Source of the DNA: Bacillota bacterium
Lineage (GTDB): Bacteria; Bacillota; Clostridia; Acetivibrionales; DSM-27016
Direction of reading: 5' to 3'
Length of the DNA stretch: 53,078 nucleotides
Assembly: GCA_023390115.1 (NCBI GenBank)
Contig: JAEWDM010000013.1
Coordinates: 1-53,078, forward strand
Part shown: positions 43,274 through 52,085 of the stretch, piece after piece
Numbering within the stretch: the stretch's first letter is position 1
Layout of the letters: each line of letters begins with the position of its first letter
Made by a program: the position numbers and the translations under genes
Notes under the pieces: model-generated
Database searches by the model: none
The model's input: the letters and a program-made list of their open reading frames with translations, nothing else
What the model was told of the DNA's origin: nothing

Positions 43274-43834
43274 CTATGACCTTGGATTTGCCCTTCCCAA
43301 CTCATTCATTGCGACCGACAGCTCGTCTGGTTCGCCGGTGCTGATCTCATAGTCGGGCAGCCTTACCCATAAACCTGACGGTTGGCTGCCAGAGGCTACT
43401 TTTATTCGCACACTGGCGCTCTCACCAGTCAGCTGTTCCAGATTTTTGCCGGTGTAGACTTCATGGTCGGCATAGTGGCGTTCCACATAACCGCCGGATA
43501 CGAACACCCCGCCGTTTTTCTCCCGAATGTCGCGCCCCCACTGGTTCAGGTCAATGAAACAAAGCTGATCAGGCGTGGCCTGATGCTGGTATGTGGCGAT
43601 ATATTTTCCGAGAGTTGCATCGTCCTTTACCCCATAATAAAGGGTGAAGCTGTCGAACTGCTCGGTGAGGTTGATGAGATCGGCGGCGGTTTCGATAGAC
43701 ACAAACTGAGAAGAGCCTTCTAAGAGAAGATGCTCCCGGATTGACATTTTAGCAAACCGCTCACCGAGAAATGCCATTTCTGCAGCGGTACCGGGCAGTT
43801 CCTTCCATGGATAGGGATACGGATAGTCGTTCAT
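43274..43834 (-). CDS. ArdA-like antirestriction protein, single module
   Basis: A 186-residue protein. ArdA proteins mimic DNA and block type I restriction enzymes. The module contains the N-terminal MAFLGERFAKMS, the middle ADLINLTEQFDSFTLYYGV and the C-terminal DLNQWGRDIREKNGGVFVSGGYV, matching the ArdA pattern xYIDYxxYGRDLxxxxGxFTxxGY. The protein is acidic. GAGGTGA lies upstream of the ATG and partly in the preceding gene's end. Confidence 0.7.
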   Translation of the reverse strand: MNDYPYPYPWKELPGTAAEMAFLGERFAKMSIREHLLLEGSSQFVSIETAADLINLTEQFDSFTLYYGVKDDATLGKYIATYQHQATPDQLCFIDLNQWGRDIREKNGGVFVSGGYVERHYADHEVYTGKNLEQLTGESASVRIKVASGSQPSGLWVRLPDYEISTGEPDELSVAMNELGRANPRS

Positions 43835-43841
43835 ACTGGTT

Positions 43842-45320
43842 TCACCTCATTTCCATATGCTGATCAGGGCGCTCAAGGCATTGTTCCACAGTCATCCCGT
43901 TCTCTGAAAGCAGGATACCATAATCCGTGTCTACCGCTCCCTGCGCCTCCATCAGCTTCTGACCGTAGCTGTAGAGGTCCCTGCTGCCTATCAGCTCGTC
44001 CTTCAGCGGAATATCGTGTTTCATAATCTCGGCTTGGGCGTACTCCAGTGGGGATGGGATTTCCCGTTGGAGCCGGAAGTCCACAGCCTGTTCCGCAAGA
44101 TCCACCGCCTCGTCCAGCGTAAGGCCTTTGGGGGCAGCCTCCAGCATTGCCTTATAGATGGGGAGCCGCCCTTCAAGGTCGAGCTTGTGAAGCTGCCCAG
44201 AAAAAGCATCGAGCACCGTAATATCGCCATCGCAATCCTCCAGCTCATCGGTGATCAGTTCACCGAGCTGCGGGACGGCGCAATCTTCCACATGGAAGGC
44301 ACATTCCCGCAGGGATGCCGCATCCACAGCCTCTGCCGCCTGAGAAATTGCCGCATCATCGGCAGGGAGCCTAAGCTGTACGCACAAGTCGTTGTCGTAT
44401 GCGGGGTCGTTGAAATATCCCTTTCTGACCGACAGCAGTATGGCGTAGTCCGGCTTCTCCGGCAGAGCGGTGACGCCGCTCTGGTAGGTTTTTGCGATCT
44501 CGCCATTCTGAACCACATAGCCATGGGGGGTAAAAACGCCACCCTCGCCCTCACGCATCTCCTTGCCGATTTTAGCATAATCCAGCCAAGGGAATATCCT
44601 TTCAGACAGGGTTTCCAGCTCCGGCACAAAGTCATTGTCAGCATAAAACTTACCGAGGGACTGGTCATCATGAGCTTCGTAGGCAATCTGACAATGCTCC
44701 ATACTGTGGGTCATGTTGATGAGGCGGTCAATGGCGATAGGGGCGTGTTGGGTTTGGAGGGTATCCATCATGACCATTCCCTCGAAGCAGTCCAGCTCCC
44801 ATTGGCTCAGGGAGGATAAGCGCTCGGCCAGATGATTCAGCTCATACAGATTCGTATTTGAACTGATAAACTGCGGCAGATAGTCCAGCTCGCAGTTTAT
44901 GATCTCCGAGGAATAGATGACACGTTCATCAGTGATTCGGGCCTTGTCCATTGTATCCAATATCTCATATGGCGCGGCAGGCAGCGTGAGCGTTGAGGAC
45001 GTATACGCACCGAGTGAACCGGGGCGGGCAATTTCTACTTCAAAAATTTCGCCGTTCTTCATACCGGATTCATCTTGGTAAGGAGGCTGGAGAGTATCCC
45101 AACCAAACATCGCTCCATGATGCATCATCTTTACCTGCTCGGGTGTAACGCCGTGCCTCTCATTGTAGCTGTTGACGATCTCCCGATTTGCCTTCTTATT
45201 TTCTGTGTTGAGTTCGAAGCGTCTGAATCCTGATTTTCCATATTCAATGCTCATGATTTCGCCATTCGCATTTATGAATAGACACTGTTCCGGAAACCGG
45301 CTCCTTGATTGTTTATCCAA
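43842..45320 (-). CDS. ArdA-like protein with two modules
   Basis: A 492-residue acidic protein. The N-terminal 110 residues (about 1-110) are unassigned. One ArdA-like module spans about 130-275: NLYELNHLAERLSSLSQWEL, then LINMTHSMEHCQIAYEAHDDQSLGKFY, then WLDYAKIGKEMREGEGGVFTPHGYV. A second, more divergent module follows to about 480 (DLYSYGQKLMEAQGAVDTDYGILL). TTG start; the ribosome binding site lies in the end of the preceding gene. It ends HMEMR. Confidence 0.65.
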   Translation of the reverse strand: MDKQSRSRFPEQCLFINANGEIMSIEYGKSGFRRFELNTENKKANREIVNSYNERHGVTPEQVKMMHHGAMFGWDTLQPPYQDESGMKNGEIFEVEIARPGSLGAYTSSTLTLPAAPYEILDTMDKARITDERVIYSSEIINCELDYLPQFISSNTNLYELNHLAERLSSLSQWELDCFEGMVMMDTLQTQHAPIAIDRLINMTHSMEHCQIAYEAHDDQSLGKFYADNDFVPELETLSERIFPWLDYAKIGKEMREGEGGVFTPHGYVVQNGEIAKTYQSGVTALPEKPDYAILLSVRKGYFNDPAYDNDLCVQLRLPADDAAISQAAEAVDAASLRECAFHVEDCAVPQLGELITDELEDCDGDITVLDAFSGQLHKLDLEGRLPIYKAMLEAAPKGLTLDEAVDLAEQAVDFRLQREIPSPLEYAQAEIMKHDIPLKDELIGSRDLYSYGQKLMEAQGAVDTDYGILLSENGMTVEQCLERPDQHMEMR

Positions 45321-46722
45321 GCGTCATTCCTCCCATCTGCTGATCTTCACTCTGCTCAGAATCAGAACCCTCAAAATCCTGCTTCCAGCTATCGTACAAC
45401 GTTTCAAACGCCTTATCATTGGTAAGGGGATAATTATGGGCATTTGCCTTGGTCCAATCGGCGTAGTGACCGAAATTCATGCCGCGCTCCAGCAGCATTT
45501 GCGCCGCCTGTGTATTACCCGTGTTGATACAAGCGTGAAGCGCCCCGTAATTGTGGGCATCAATCTCCATGCCCTGCTCCAGCAGATGAGTGACCGCCCA
45601 GGGACTCCGCTGAAAAGCGCGGATCACATCGGTAGCGGCCTTGTCCGCGTGAATGCCTTTCTTCACCAGCTCCGAGGCGGTGGTATAATCATCCCTTAAG
45701 GCCGCCTGATGGAGTAGCCGGGGGGAGGCGTCGCCAATCTGTTCGGGCGTGGGCTGTTTCAGCAGCGCCTTGGCAATATGGATTTTTTCATCGTATGCGT
45801 AGGAGATCGCATCGCCGTAATACGTCCTGGGAAGATCAGTGACGCAGTGTTCGGCCTGTGCATAAAACAGCCGCACCTTTTCGCCGTCGCCCGTATCGAC
45901 GGCGCGTTTGCTCGCTGTAAGGTACTGCTCTCCGGTCAGGCTTTTTGCGTCGGAAAGCAGAACCGCCGTCATCTTTCTGCCCACCGCACCCGGTCTGCCC
46001 GCAGCAAGGGGCAGCAGCTCGGCAATTTCATCCGGAACTTTTGAGTACGCCACCTGAAACGCGGTTAGATCGCCGTCCTCAATGGCCAGCACCGCCATGT
46101 CGGAGTCGCTGATTTTCAGAGGTCGCTGACCCACCTCGTTGACAAACTCCGTGATGCTCCCCGTCACACGGCGCAGGAGCTGTTCCACGCCGCTGAATTC
46201 TTCTTCCAGCCTGCCGCGACGCTCTACAAGACTGTCAATCAGCAGCCGCTGTTCCTCACCATTCAGGTGCATCACCACGCCGCTGGGACTTTGTGCCTCT
46301 CCGAGCCGAATATATCTGGCGTAGGTACCGCCGTCACCGTTAAACGCCTTGGTGATGGCGGAGGCGGTGAGATACATGCGGTCCAGATCGCTGCCGGTTT
46401 CTCCGAGGGTTTTGCCGGTGATGAACCCCTTCGTGATGCTTTCCTGTTTCTGCTGATCAAACCATTTCAGGTAAACATCCAGATAGACGCCCTCACTGCC
46501 GCCGTAGTCGACGGTACAGAAAAATCCGGCACCTTCCGGTATCTCCTTGCCATCTTTCCACTCATCGTTCATCAGAAAGTATTCATCGGGCAGATAGCCG
46601 GTGCTTTCGAGGCGATGCTGAAGCTCTGCAAAAACCTCTTGCGCCGTGCGCTGGCCGACACGCCGGACAGTACCCGGCTTATCGGGGTTGGCTTCCCATA
46701 TATCAAAATCAATTGTTTTCAA
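45313..46722 (-). CDS. Polyvalent-type ICE protein with C-terminal ankyrin repeats
   Basis: A 469-residue protein. Residues 1-110 contain MNDEWKDGKEIPEGAGFFCTV and YLDVYLKWFDQQ, as in large polyvalent proteins. The middle is helical (EEQRLLIDSLVERRGRLEEEF). The last 150 residues form about four ankyrin repeats: SPRLLHQAALRDDYTTASELV, AVTHLLEQGMEIDAHNYGAL, HACINTGNTQAAQMLLERGM. Likely a protein-binding scaffold delivered with or expressed by the ICE. TTG start; ends QQMGGMTLG. Confidence 0.6.
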   Translation of the reverse strand: MKTIDFDIWEANPDKPGTVRRVGQRTAQEVFAELQHRLESTGYLPDEYFLMNDEWKDGKEIPEGAGFFCTVDYGGSEGVYLDVYLKWFDQQKQESITKGFITGKTLGETGSDLDRMYLTASAITKAFNGDGGTYARYIRLGEAQSPSGVVMHLNGEEQRLLIDSLVERRGRLEEEFSGVEQLLRRVTGSITEFVNEVGQRPLKISDSDMAVLAIEDGDLTAFQVAYSKVPDEIAELLPLAAGRPGAVGRKMTAVLLSDAKSLTGEQYLTASKRAVDTGDGEKVRLFYAQAEHCVTDLPRTYYGDAISYAYDEKIHIAKALLKQPTPEQIGDASPRLLHQAALRDDYTTASELVKKGIHADKAATDVIRAFQRSPWAVTHLLEQGMEIDAHNYGALHACINTGNTQAAQMLLERGMNFGHYADWTKANAHNYPLTNDKAFETLYDSWKQDFEGSDSEQSEDQQMGGMTLG

Positions 46723-46723
46723 G

Positions 46724-47938
46724 CTACATGCCTCCCATCTCCATACCCTGTTCAGGTGTGTCCTGCTCCACCATATTCATTTCCTGTACCTGCAGATCAA
46801 AGGCGGTCAGGTAGGCGTGGTAGTCGCCCTGGCCGGGGTTGCACCGCAGACAGTACCGGTATCGCTCCGTTTCGATGACATAGCCGTAATTCTGCCGCCA
46901 GCCGCCGTTGATTTCCCCATGATGTCCAGCACAGTAGCTGTGCATGGCACTGAGATCCTTCAGCGGTCCGCTTCCCCGCAGTTCGTTTACCAGCTCGTTC
47001 AACTCATCCTTGAATTCGGGGCTGTTCAGCGCCTCATCACCTCTCGGCCACCATGTGTGCCAGAATTCCTTCCCGCCGCTGCCGAAGTCGATGCGGACAT
47101 GACCGATGGCGCCCAGCTCCGCATCCTGTTCTTCCGGGAGGGCGAAAAAAAGACCCGCCTCATCGGGAGAGGCAGGCCGCAGTGTAAATTTGCGCTCATC
47201 AGGGGCGAGAGTGATACCGTGTTCCTCACAGAACTGGGCAAGACTCATGCTTTCTCCAAAAAAATTGAGCTTGCCCCGCAATCGGCGGAACCCCTCCTTG
47301 GGGAGTGTGACTGGCTCCGGCGTTAAAACTGTTCCAGCATGATTCACAACAACCATATCTTCAACGGTCACCGGCCTGCCGGGATCATAGTCGGAACCGC
47401 GCAAATCGTAGCAGGAAAAGCCTTTTGGCACAGTAAAACGGTCAATGCGGGAATTGGTGAAAAGGGCTGGCTTTCCAAAAAGCTCTACGTGTTCATATTC
47501 TTCTTCTCTGGCGTTAACGCTCATATTGATACCTCCGTGATAAAGATTGGCAGGGATTCTGCCTACATGCCTAAATAAATCCATATCCATACTGTCTTGC
47601 ATCTCAAAATATGCCTCTACTTCCGCATCCGTAGCGACAGGGAACGCCTGCGGCTCCGTTTCACCCAACTGCATGGGGATAAGGTGCGGCAGAATCTGCT
47701 GTAAAAACGCCTGATCCGGGCAGCGGTCGATAAACTCGCCAATCGTGTTAAGGACAAGACTGTCCATGGTATCGGTGAGAATGATTTCCCGCGCATCCCT
47801 GTGCTGCATAATGAAGTTGGCGATGTTGGAGGGGGAGCGTTCAAACCAGTATTCGCTTCGATATCCCTTATAGGGGTAGACATAGCCCCTGATTAAATTG
47901 TCTCGCTCAAACATTGCTGCAATTTCCTTGTTTGTCAT
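46724..47938 (-). CDS. LPD28-domain protein
   Basis: A 404-residue protein. The centre (about 150-240) reads VELFGKPALFTNSRIDRFTV, CYDLRGSDYDPGRPVTVEDM and NHAGTVLTPEPV, the LPD28 domain of large polyvalent proteins. The C-terminal segment has YHAYLTAFDLQVQEMNMVEQD. Its flanks are unassigned. AAAGGAG precedes the ATG. These proteins are thought to help newly arrived elements resist host defences; here it sits among ArdA-like genes. It ends MEMGGM. Confidence 0.7.
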   Translation of the reverse strand: MTNKEIAAMFERDNLIRGYVYPYKGYRSEYWFERSPSNIANFIMQHRDAREIILTDTMDSLVLNTIGEFIDRCPDQAFLQQILPHLIPMQLGETEPQAFPVATDAEVEAYFEMQDSMDMDLFRHVGRIPANLYHGGINMSVNAREEEYEHVELFGKPALFTNSRIDRFTVPKGFSCYDLRGSDYDPGRPVTVEDMVVVNHAGTVLTPEPVTLPKEGFRRLRGKLNFFGESMSLAQFCEEHGITLAPDERKFTLRPASPDEAGLFFALPEEQDAELGAIGHVRIDFGSGGKEFWHTWWPRGDEALNSPEFKDELNELVNELRGSGPLKDLSAMHSYCAGHHGEINGGWRQNYGYVIETERYRYCLRCNPGQGDYHAYLTAFDLQVQEMNMVEQDTPEQGMEMGGM

Positions 47939-48057
47939 GATATGTTCTCCTTTCGCTGTATTGGGCGCTGTTCCGTGTCAAGCACACAGAGTACCATCCG
48001 GCGCGCAAAATAGCCATCCCATAAATCAGTAAACCGGCGCTCCGCTTTCAATGGAAG

Positions 48058-48669
48058 CTATACAAAGACCGCGCCATCGCACCATTTTTTCATGGCGTTG
48101 TAGAGCAGATGCACCTTGGCTTGGTCTGTTACCCCGCGCCATCCTGATGGTTTGAACTGCCTGAGACCGTACTGGCGCTCGCCCTCAAAGTATGCAAGGA
48201 TTCCGATGTCGTCCGGTATCTCATGGGCGATTTTAGAGGCGAGTGACTTAGGAACGCAGTAATAATTCTCATTTCCGTGGAAGTTGTGCCCGTTTGCACT
48301 CCTGAAATCCGAGTAAGTGATTTTGACTTCGAAGCAGGTCACCATCATGCCCACTTTCCAGTTATGGCACCGCAGGACACAGCCATGGCATTTCCGGTCA
48401 TTTTTATCTGTGCCGCCATCGCGGAAGCACTTTCCGGGCTGATGCATATACACAGTCATGCGTTGCTCCTTCTCGGAAAACCGCTCCACATCCAGAAGCC
48501 TGCAGAGATATTCCTCATTCTCGTAATAGTCCTCAAACCGGATGCTGTCGACAATTCCCGTGGGCGTCCAGACCTCGTCCGCCCACCGAATGGTTCTCTT
48601 TTCGGTATTCAGCTTTGGCCGGTAAAGATGGGGGAGGGCCTTGATCCGTTTTGTCAAATCCGTTTCCAC
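48058..48669 (-). CDS. MmcB-like / PD-(D/E)xK-type nuclease candidate
   Basis: A 203-residue protein. The motif MVTCFEVKITYSDF (E-V-K) followed by NYYCVPKSLASKI and IGILAYFEG resembles the core of MmcB and related DNA-repair nucleases. Cysteines in KCHGCVLRCHN suggest a bound metal. GTG at 48669 with GAGGGG upstream. It lies in the antirestriction array and follows the ArdA-like gene at a small gap. Nuclease activity is inferred, not proven. Confidence 0.6.
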   Translation of the reverse strand: METDLTKRIKALPHLYRPKLNTEKRTIRWADEVWTPTGIVDSIRFEDYYENEEYLCRLLDVERFSEKEQRMTVYMHQPGKCFRDGGTDKNDRKCHGCVLRCHNWKVGMMVTCFEVKITYSDFRSANGHNFHGNENYYCVPKSLASKIAHEIPDDIGILAYFEGERQYGLRQFKPSGWRGVTDQAKVHLLYNAMKKWCDGAVFV

Positions 48670-48679
48670 CGTTCACCCC

Positions 48680-49282
48680 TCATCCCATCTCCATGCCGCC
48701 AAGTACCTGCTTATCCTGGTGGGCATCGACAATGTCCTGCAATGCTTGTTCCGCGCTGTCACGCCTGAGAACATATCCCCCGATCCCATAAGCGCCGCCA
48801 TGATTGGCGTAATACTCAATGCCGATTCTTGTATAGTCCAGATAGGGCTGGACGTTCTCGTCAAAGGGCATCACGCCTGTTTCCACAAGGTACGCTCCCA
48901 GCTCACGGTCGGTAGTCACCCCGGAGAGCAGCAGGTATTGATCCAGCCGCTCTCCAATGGCGATAACATCATCCAGGCTGTTTACGGACTCGGCATTCAA
49001 AGCGCCTTCAAAGAGATAGCATTGGTCACGGTCTGATCCGCTGGTGAGTTCAGCGATTCGATTCAGCTTCTTGAACTCTCCGGAATTGTTTACATCCGCT
49101 TTTTTCAGATACTGCCCGATGCCCCATACATTGCTGACCGCCCCAACAATGCGGGTAGAGACGACGTCCTCGCTGATGTTGTCCAGGGCGGCCCACGCCT
49201 CGCCAATCTCCGCGGGACTGGCCGGCAGCGGCAGATACACACCCTCATAATCATCAGCGCGAGTCAAATGAAGTGTAATCAT
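48680..49282 (-). CDS. ArdA-like protein, single module
   Basis: A 200-residue protein beginning MITLHLTRADDYEGVYLPLP. The first part, LPASPAEIGEAWAALDNIS, is the ArdA-type N-terminal subdomain. The centre has KLNRIAELTSGSDRDQCYLF. The last part, NVQPYLDYTRIGIEYYANHGGAYGIGGYV, matches the ArdA C-terminal subdomain. The start overlaps the preceding gene (ATGA-type). Ends GGMEMG. Confidence 0.7.
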   Translation of the reverse strand: MITLHLTRADDYEGVYLPLPASPAEIGEAWAALDNISEDVVSTRIVGAVSNVWGIGQYLKKADVNNSGEFKKLNRIAELTSGSDRDQCYLFEGALNAESVNSLDDVIAIGERLDQYLLLSGVTTDRELGAYLVETGVMPFDENVQPYLDYTRIGIEYYANHGGAYGIGGYVLRRDSAEQALQDIVDAHQDKQVLGGMEMG

Positions 49283-50457
49283 AGCTGCATACCTCCCATC
49301 TCCATATCCATGCGCTCGGTTTCGCTTCCCGCCATTACTTCTTCAATGGAAATAAAGCCGTGATAGCTGATGTATCCATTTTCGGTAAACCGACCGTACT
49401 CTCCGGCTATGCGCTGTTTACCATATTCTTTGAAATCGATGTATTCTTCCAGATTTTCGTCAAATTCGTAATGGCCGGAGTCAATGATCATGTACCTGCC
49501 ATATTCCTCTGGGGTGGAGATGCCTGGGATAAAGTCAAAAAGGTCGAGCTGACTTAGAAGGTTAGACGCCTGGGCAATGCTGGCAGGGGACGCCATTTGC
49601 AACGCTGCCTCCGCTTTTTGGCGGTAGCCGGTGTCCAGTTTCTGATAATGGATGCATAGCCTGTTCATCTCATACAGGCTTTCTTCCGTGCCTATCAGGT
49701 CCGTCAGCACATCAGGCAGCTCACTGTCAACATACGCCAGCCGCATATGTTCCTCAGAAATGCCCGCACGCAGCAGAGCGCGTTCAATTTGGCAATCCTC
49801 CATGGGCAGGTAAAGCCATGCAATGTCGGTGGTATCGTCCGAGAGGCTATCATCAATTACTGCTATAGCAAGCAGAGTATCCCCGCTGTACCGATAGTCC
49901 GGAAAATATAGCCCGTCATAGCAAAGCTCCAGTTCCATATCGTTTTCATACACCACACCGTAGGGTGTAACGGTTCCTTCCTCATTCAGCAGAAGAGAAA
50001 GAGCGATTTTATGAAAATCCATTGTTTCGACTTCATCTTCGGTCAGTCCACCGTTCAGGTTCATATAATGCGTCCGTCCGATAGCCGTCAAATCGGTGAA
50101 ATCCTGAACCACCGTGACCTCCTGACAGGAAAAGGTCAGATTGATGAAATCCGTCATATTGGAATAGTCTTTGCTGACAGCGGTGCCCTGAAATTGAGCG
50201 CGCTCGTATTTATCGAAGCTTTCCAGACGTTTTGCAAGGTAGTCCAGCTCATCCACATTGATTTCAGTTTCCTCTAACCGCTTTAGGATGGGATAATCCC
50301 CGCCAATCTCTTTGACAAAGCAATCCCGCACGGCAATGCTGCCAAGTCCTATGGCTTGGAGGTTTTCATATATGCCGGCATAATCCGCTATGGGAAAGCA
50401 GACAGGGACTGGCGGCAAATCCGGCCGCTGACGGTTTGACAATAAAGCCTGTATCAT
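49279..50457 (-). CDS. ArdA-like protein with two modules
   Basis: A 392-residue acidic protein. Module 1 (about 40-180) includes INVDELDYLAKRLESFDKYE, FINLTFSCQEVTVV and FHKIALSLLLNEEGTVTPYGVVY. Module 2 (about 205-380) includes AWLYLPMEDCQIERALLRAG, SLYEMNRLCIHYQKL and NLEEYIDFKEYGKQRIAGEYG. AAAGATG with GGCGGAG upstream defines the start at 50457. It is about 40 percent similar by eye to the next gene, suggesting duplication. Ends MEMGGMQL. Confidence 0.75.
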   Translation of the reverse strand: MIQALLSNRQRPDLPPVPVCFPIADYAGIYENLQAIGLGSIAVRDCFVKEIGGDYPILKRLEETEINVDELDYLAKRLESFDKYERAQFQGTAVSKDYSNMTDFINLTFSCQEVTVVQDFTDLTAIGRTHYMNLNGGLTEDEVETMDFHKIALSLLLNEEGTVTPYGVVYENDMELELCYDGLYFPDYRYSGDTLLAIAVIDDSLSDDTTDIAWLYLPMEDCQIERALLRAGISEEHMRLAYVDSELPDVLTDLIGTEESLYEMNRLCIHYQKLDTGYRQKAEAALQMASPASIAQASNLLSQLDLFDFIPGISTPEEYGRYMIIDSGHYEFDENLEEYIDFKEYGKQRIAGEYGRFTENGYISYHGFISIEEVMAGSETERMDMEMGGMQL

Positions 50458-50479
50458 CTTTTCTCCGCCTTTCTTCGAT

Positions 50480-50557
50480 TATCTGTACTACCGCCTCACA
50501 AGGTGGCGGGCACACACCCTCATAAACAACAAAACGGGACAGGTGAAGTGCGATCAT
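50480..50557 (-). pseudogene. Remnant N-terminus of a further ArdA-like gene
   Basis: The frame starting at 50557 reads MIALHLSRFVVYEGV, close to the start of the 200-residue ArdA-like gene (MITLHLTRADDYEGV), then breaks off into unrelated sequence. The two starts lie at equivalent gene junctions with the same ribosome binding site. A deleted gene copy is the simplest explanation, but a short unrelated frame is possible. Confidence 0.45.
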
Positions 50558-51741
50558 AGCTTCATTCCTCCCATCTCCATACTTTGGGCATCCTTTTGGC
50601 GGAGCAGTTCCTCCACAGCGGGGGTGCAGCCCCGGTATGCGATGTAGCCGTAATCGGTAAAGCTGCCGTTTTCGTTTTGGACGCAGCGTTCTCCGTACCC
50701 TTTGAAATCGATGTATTCCTCAAGATTCTTATCAAAAATGAATTCACCAGAGGAGTCCATCGTCTTGTATGCGCCATACTCCGTGGGTGTTGTGAGTCCA
50801 GGTATCACAGTAAATTCATAGAAATTATCCGCCAGCACCGCTACTTCCTGCGGCGTTTTAGGCTGCACCATTTCCACAATGGCGTGAAAATCGTCCCGTG
50901 CCTGTTTATCAAATCCCATATAGCTCCTTGCCAGGTTGTTCAGCGTGTACAGATGCTCAGACAGTGGATATTCCTCCGTGAAGAGCCGGCAGACCTGTTC
51001 ACTCATGCCTTCGCATTCCAGATGAGTGGCACAGGGATGAGGGGATTTGAGCCCCAGCCGGTTTACCGCTTTTTCTATCTCCACCTCCCAGCAGGGCAGA
51101 TAGAGATATTCATATTTGATGCCGCTGTGATAATCGCCGGATTCCAGGGTAACGGTTGCCGCATCATCGGCCCGCCAGTGGTATTCGGGAAACTGTTCAC
51201 CGTTATATATCTGCTCCAGTGAGTTGCCGGTGGGATATAAAACGCCATAAGAGGTGACAGCGCCTCGATTGCTGCCAAGGAGCCTTCTGCCAATAGCTGC
51301 AAAGTCCGTGTTCTGCATCTCATCTGCCGGGATCGCCATTTGGCGGCAGAGCTCATATCTCTGTCCGATGGCGTAGAGATCGGAGAAGTCAGAAACAAGT
51401 GCGTAGCAGTGGAGGTTGAAGGTAAGGTTGATGAGATCTTTGACCTCTGTCAGCTTTTCATGTTCAGCAGCAGCACAGAAGCTATTCAGCTCATTCTTAT
51501 CAAAGCTGTCCATCCTCCTGGCGAGGTACTGAACCTCATCAGCATTGACCAGCGTTCCCACCAGGGCCTGCAAACCTCCGTGATCATTCTGAACCGCATC
51601 GACCAGGCACAGCTTTTCGGTTGTGATGCCGACCCCAAGTTCCTTCATCTTTTCCTGCAAATCCGGTTCAGGAGCAGGGAATTCAATGGCCACCGTCCGG
51701 TAGGAGGGGGCGTCATGCCTTCGCAGTTGCAGTTTCAACAT
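50554..51741 (-). CDS. ArdA-like protein with two modules
   Basis: A 395-residue acidic protein. Module 1 includes VNADEVQYLARRMDSFDKNE, LINLTFNLHCYALVSDFSDL and FAAIGRRLLGSNRGAVTSYGV. Module 2 includes EYLYLPCWEVEIEKAVNRLG, LYTLNNLARSYMGFD and NLEEYIDFKGYGERCVQNEN. Layout and spacing are the same as in the 392-residue neighbour. GGAGG lies before the ATG, which is next to the stop of the cysteine-rich gene. Ends MEMGGMKL. Confidence 0.75.
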   Translation of the reverse strand: MLKLQLRRHDAPSYRTVAIEFPAPEPDLQEKMKELGVGITTEKLCLVDAVQNDHGGLQALVGTLVNADEVQYLARRMDSFDKNELNSFCAAAEHEKLTEVKDLINLTFNLHCYALVSDFSDLYAIGQRYELCRQMAIPADEMQNTDFAAIGRRLLGSNRGAVTSYGVLYPTGNSLEQIYNGEQFPEYHWRADDAATVTLESGDYHSGIKYEYLYLPCWEVEIEKAVNRLGLKSPHPCATHLECEGMSEQVCRLFTEEYPLSEHLYTLNNLARSYMGFDKQARDDFHAIVEMVQPKTPQEVAVLADNFYEFTVIPGLTTPTEYGAYKTMDSSGEFIFDKNLEEYIDFKGYGERCVQNENGSFTDYGYIAYRGCTPAVEELLRQKDAQSMEMGGMKL

Positions 51742-51965
51742 CCGCTTTCCTCCTGTCTGTTTTTTCGATGGATTTTCTCCATATCGGTTCTGAGGCAGTC
51801 ACCTTCAGAGCCGTAGCATACAAATCCGTGGGAAGGATAGGGACAGTTGCCGCAGCTTTTGAAAGGGCCGCAGGGCCGCTCGATTGGCGGTATCCTGCCG
51901 CCCGTCACGAGTGAATCCGAATCGTAACAGGCGTTTCTCTTGTTTTTCTTGTACCGTATAAGCAT
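51735..51965 (-). CDS. Small cysteine-rich ICE protein
   Basis: A 76-residue protein with a basic N-terminus and a Cys-rich centre, CGPFKSCGNCPYPSHGFVC, with four cysteines plus a nearby fifth and sixth. Metal binding is likely. AAAGGAG lies before the ATG and the stop overlaps the next gene. It is the first gene of the antirestriction array. Function unknown. Confidence 0.65.
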   Translation of the reverse strand: MLIRYKKNKRNACYDSDSLVTGGRIPPIERPCGPFKSCGNCPYPSHGFVCYGSEGDCLRTDMEKIHRKNRQEESGC

Positions 51966-51989
51966 GGTTCTCCTTTCCGAAAACGCAAA

Positions 51990-52037
51990 AAGAGCCGGAG
52001 AATAGAGACGTTTGCACGCCCCGGTTCTCCGGCTCTT
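51990..52037. terminator. 13-bp inverted repeat between two ICE genes
   Basis: AAGAGCCGGAGAA (51990-52002) and TTCTCCGGCTCTT (52025-52037) are perfectly complementary with a 22-base loop. On the minus strand it is followed by TTTGCG. It lies 49 bases after the stop of the 154-residue gene and just before the cysteine-rich gene, so it could be a terminator or attenuator. Confidence 0.6.
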
Positions 52038-52085
52038 GTATGTTCTCTTTTCTGTTATTAATGGATATAAAAGAGGGGCGCCACT

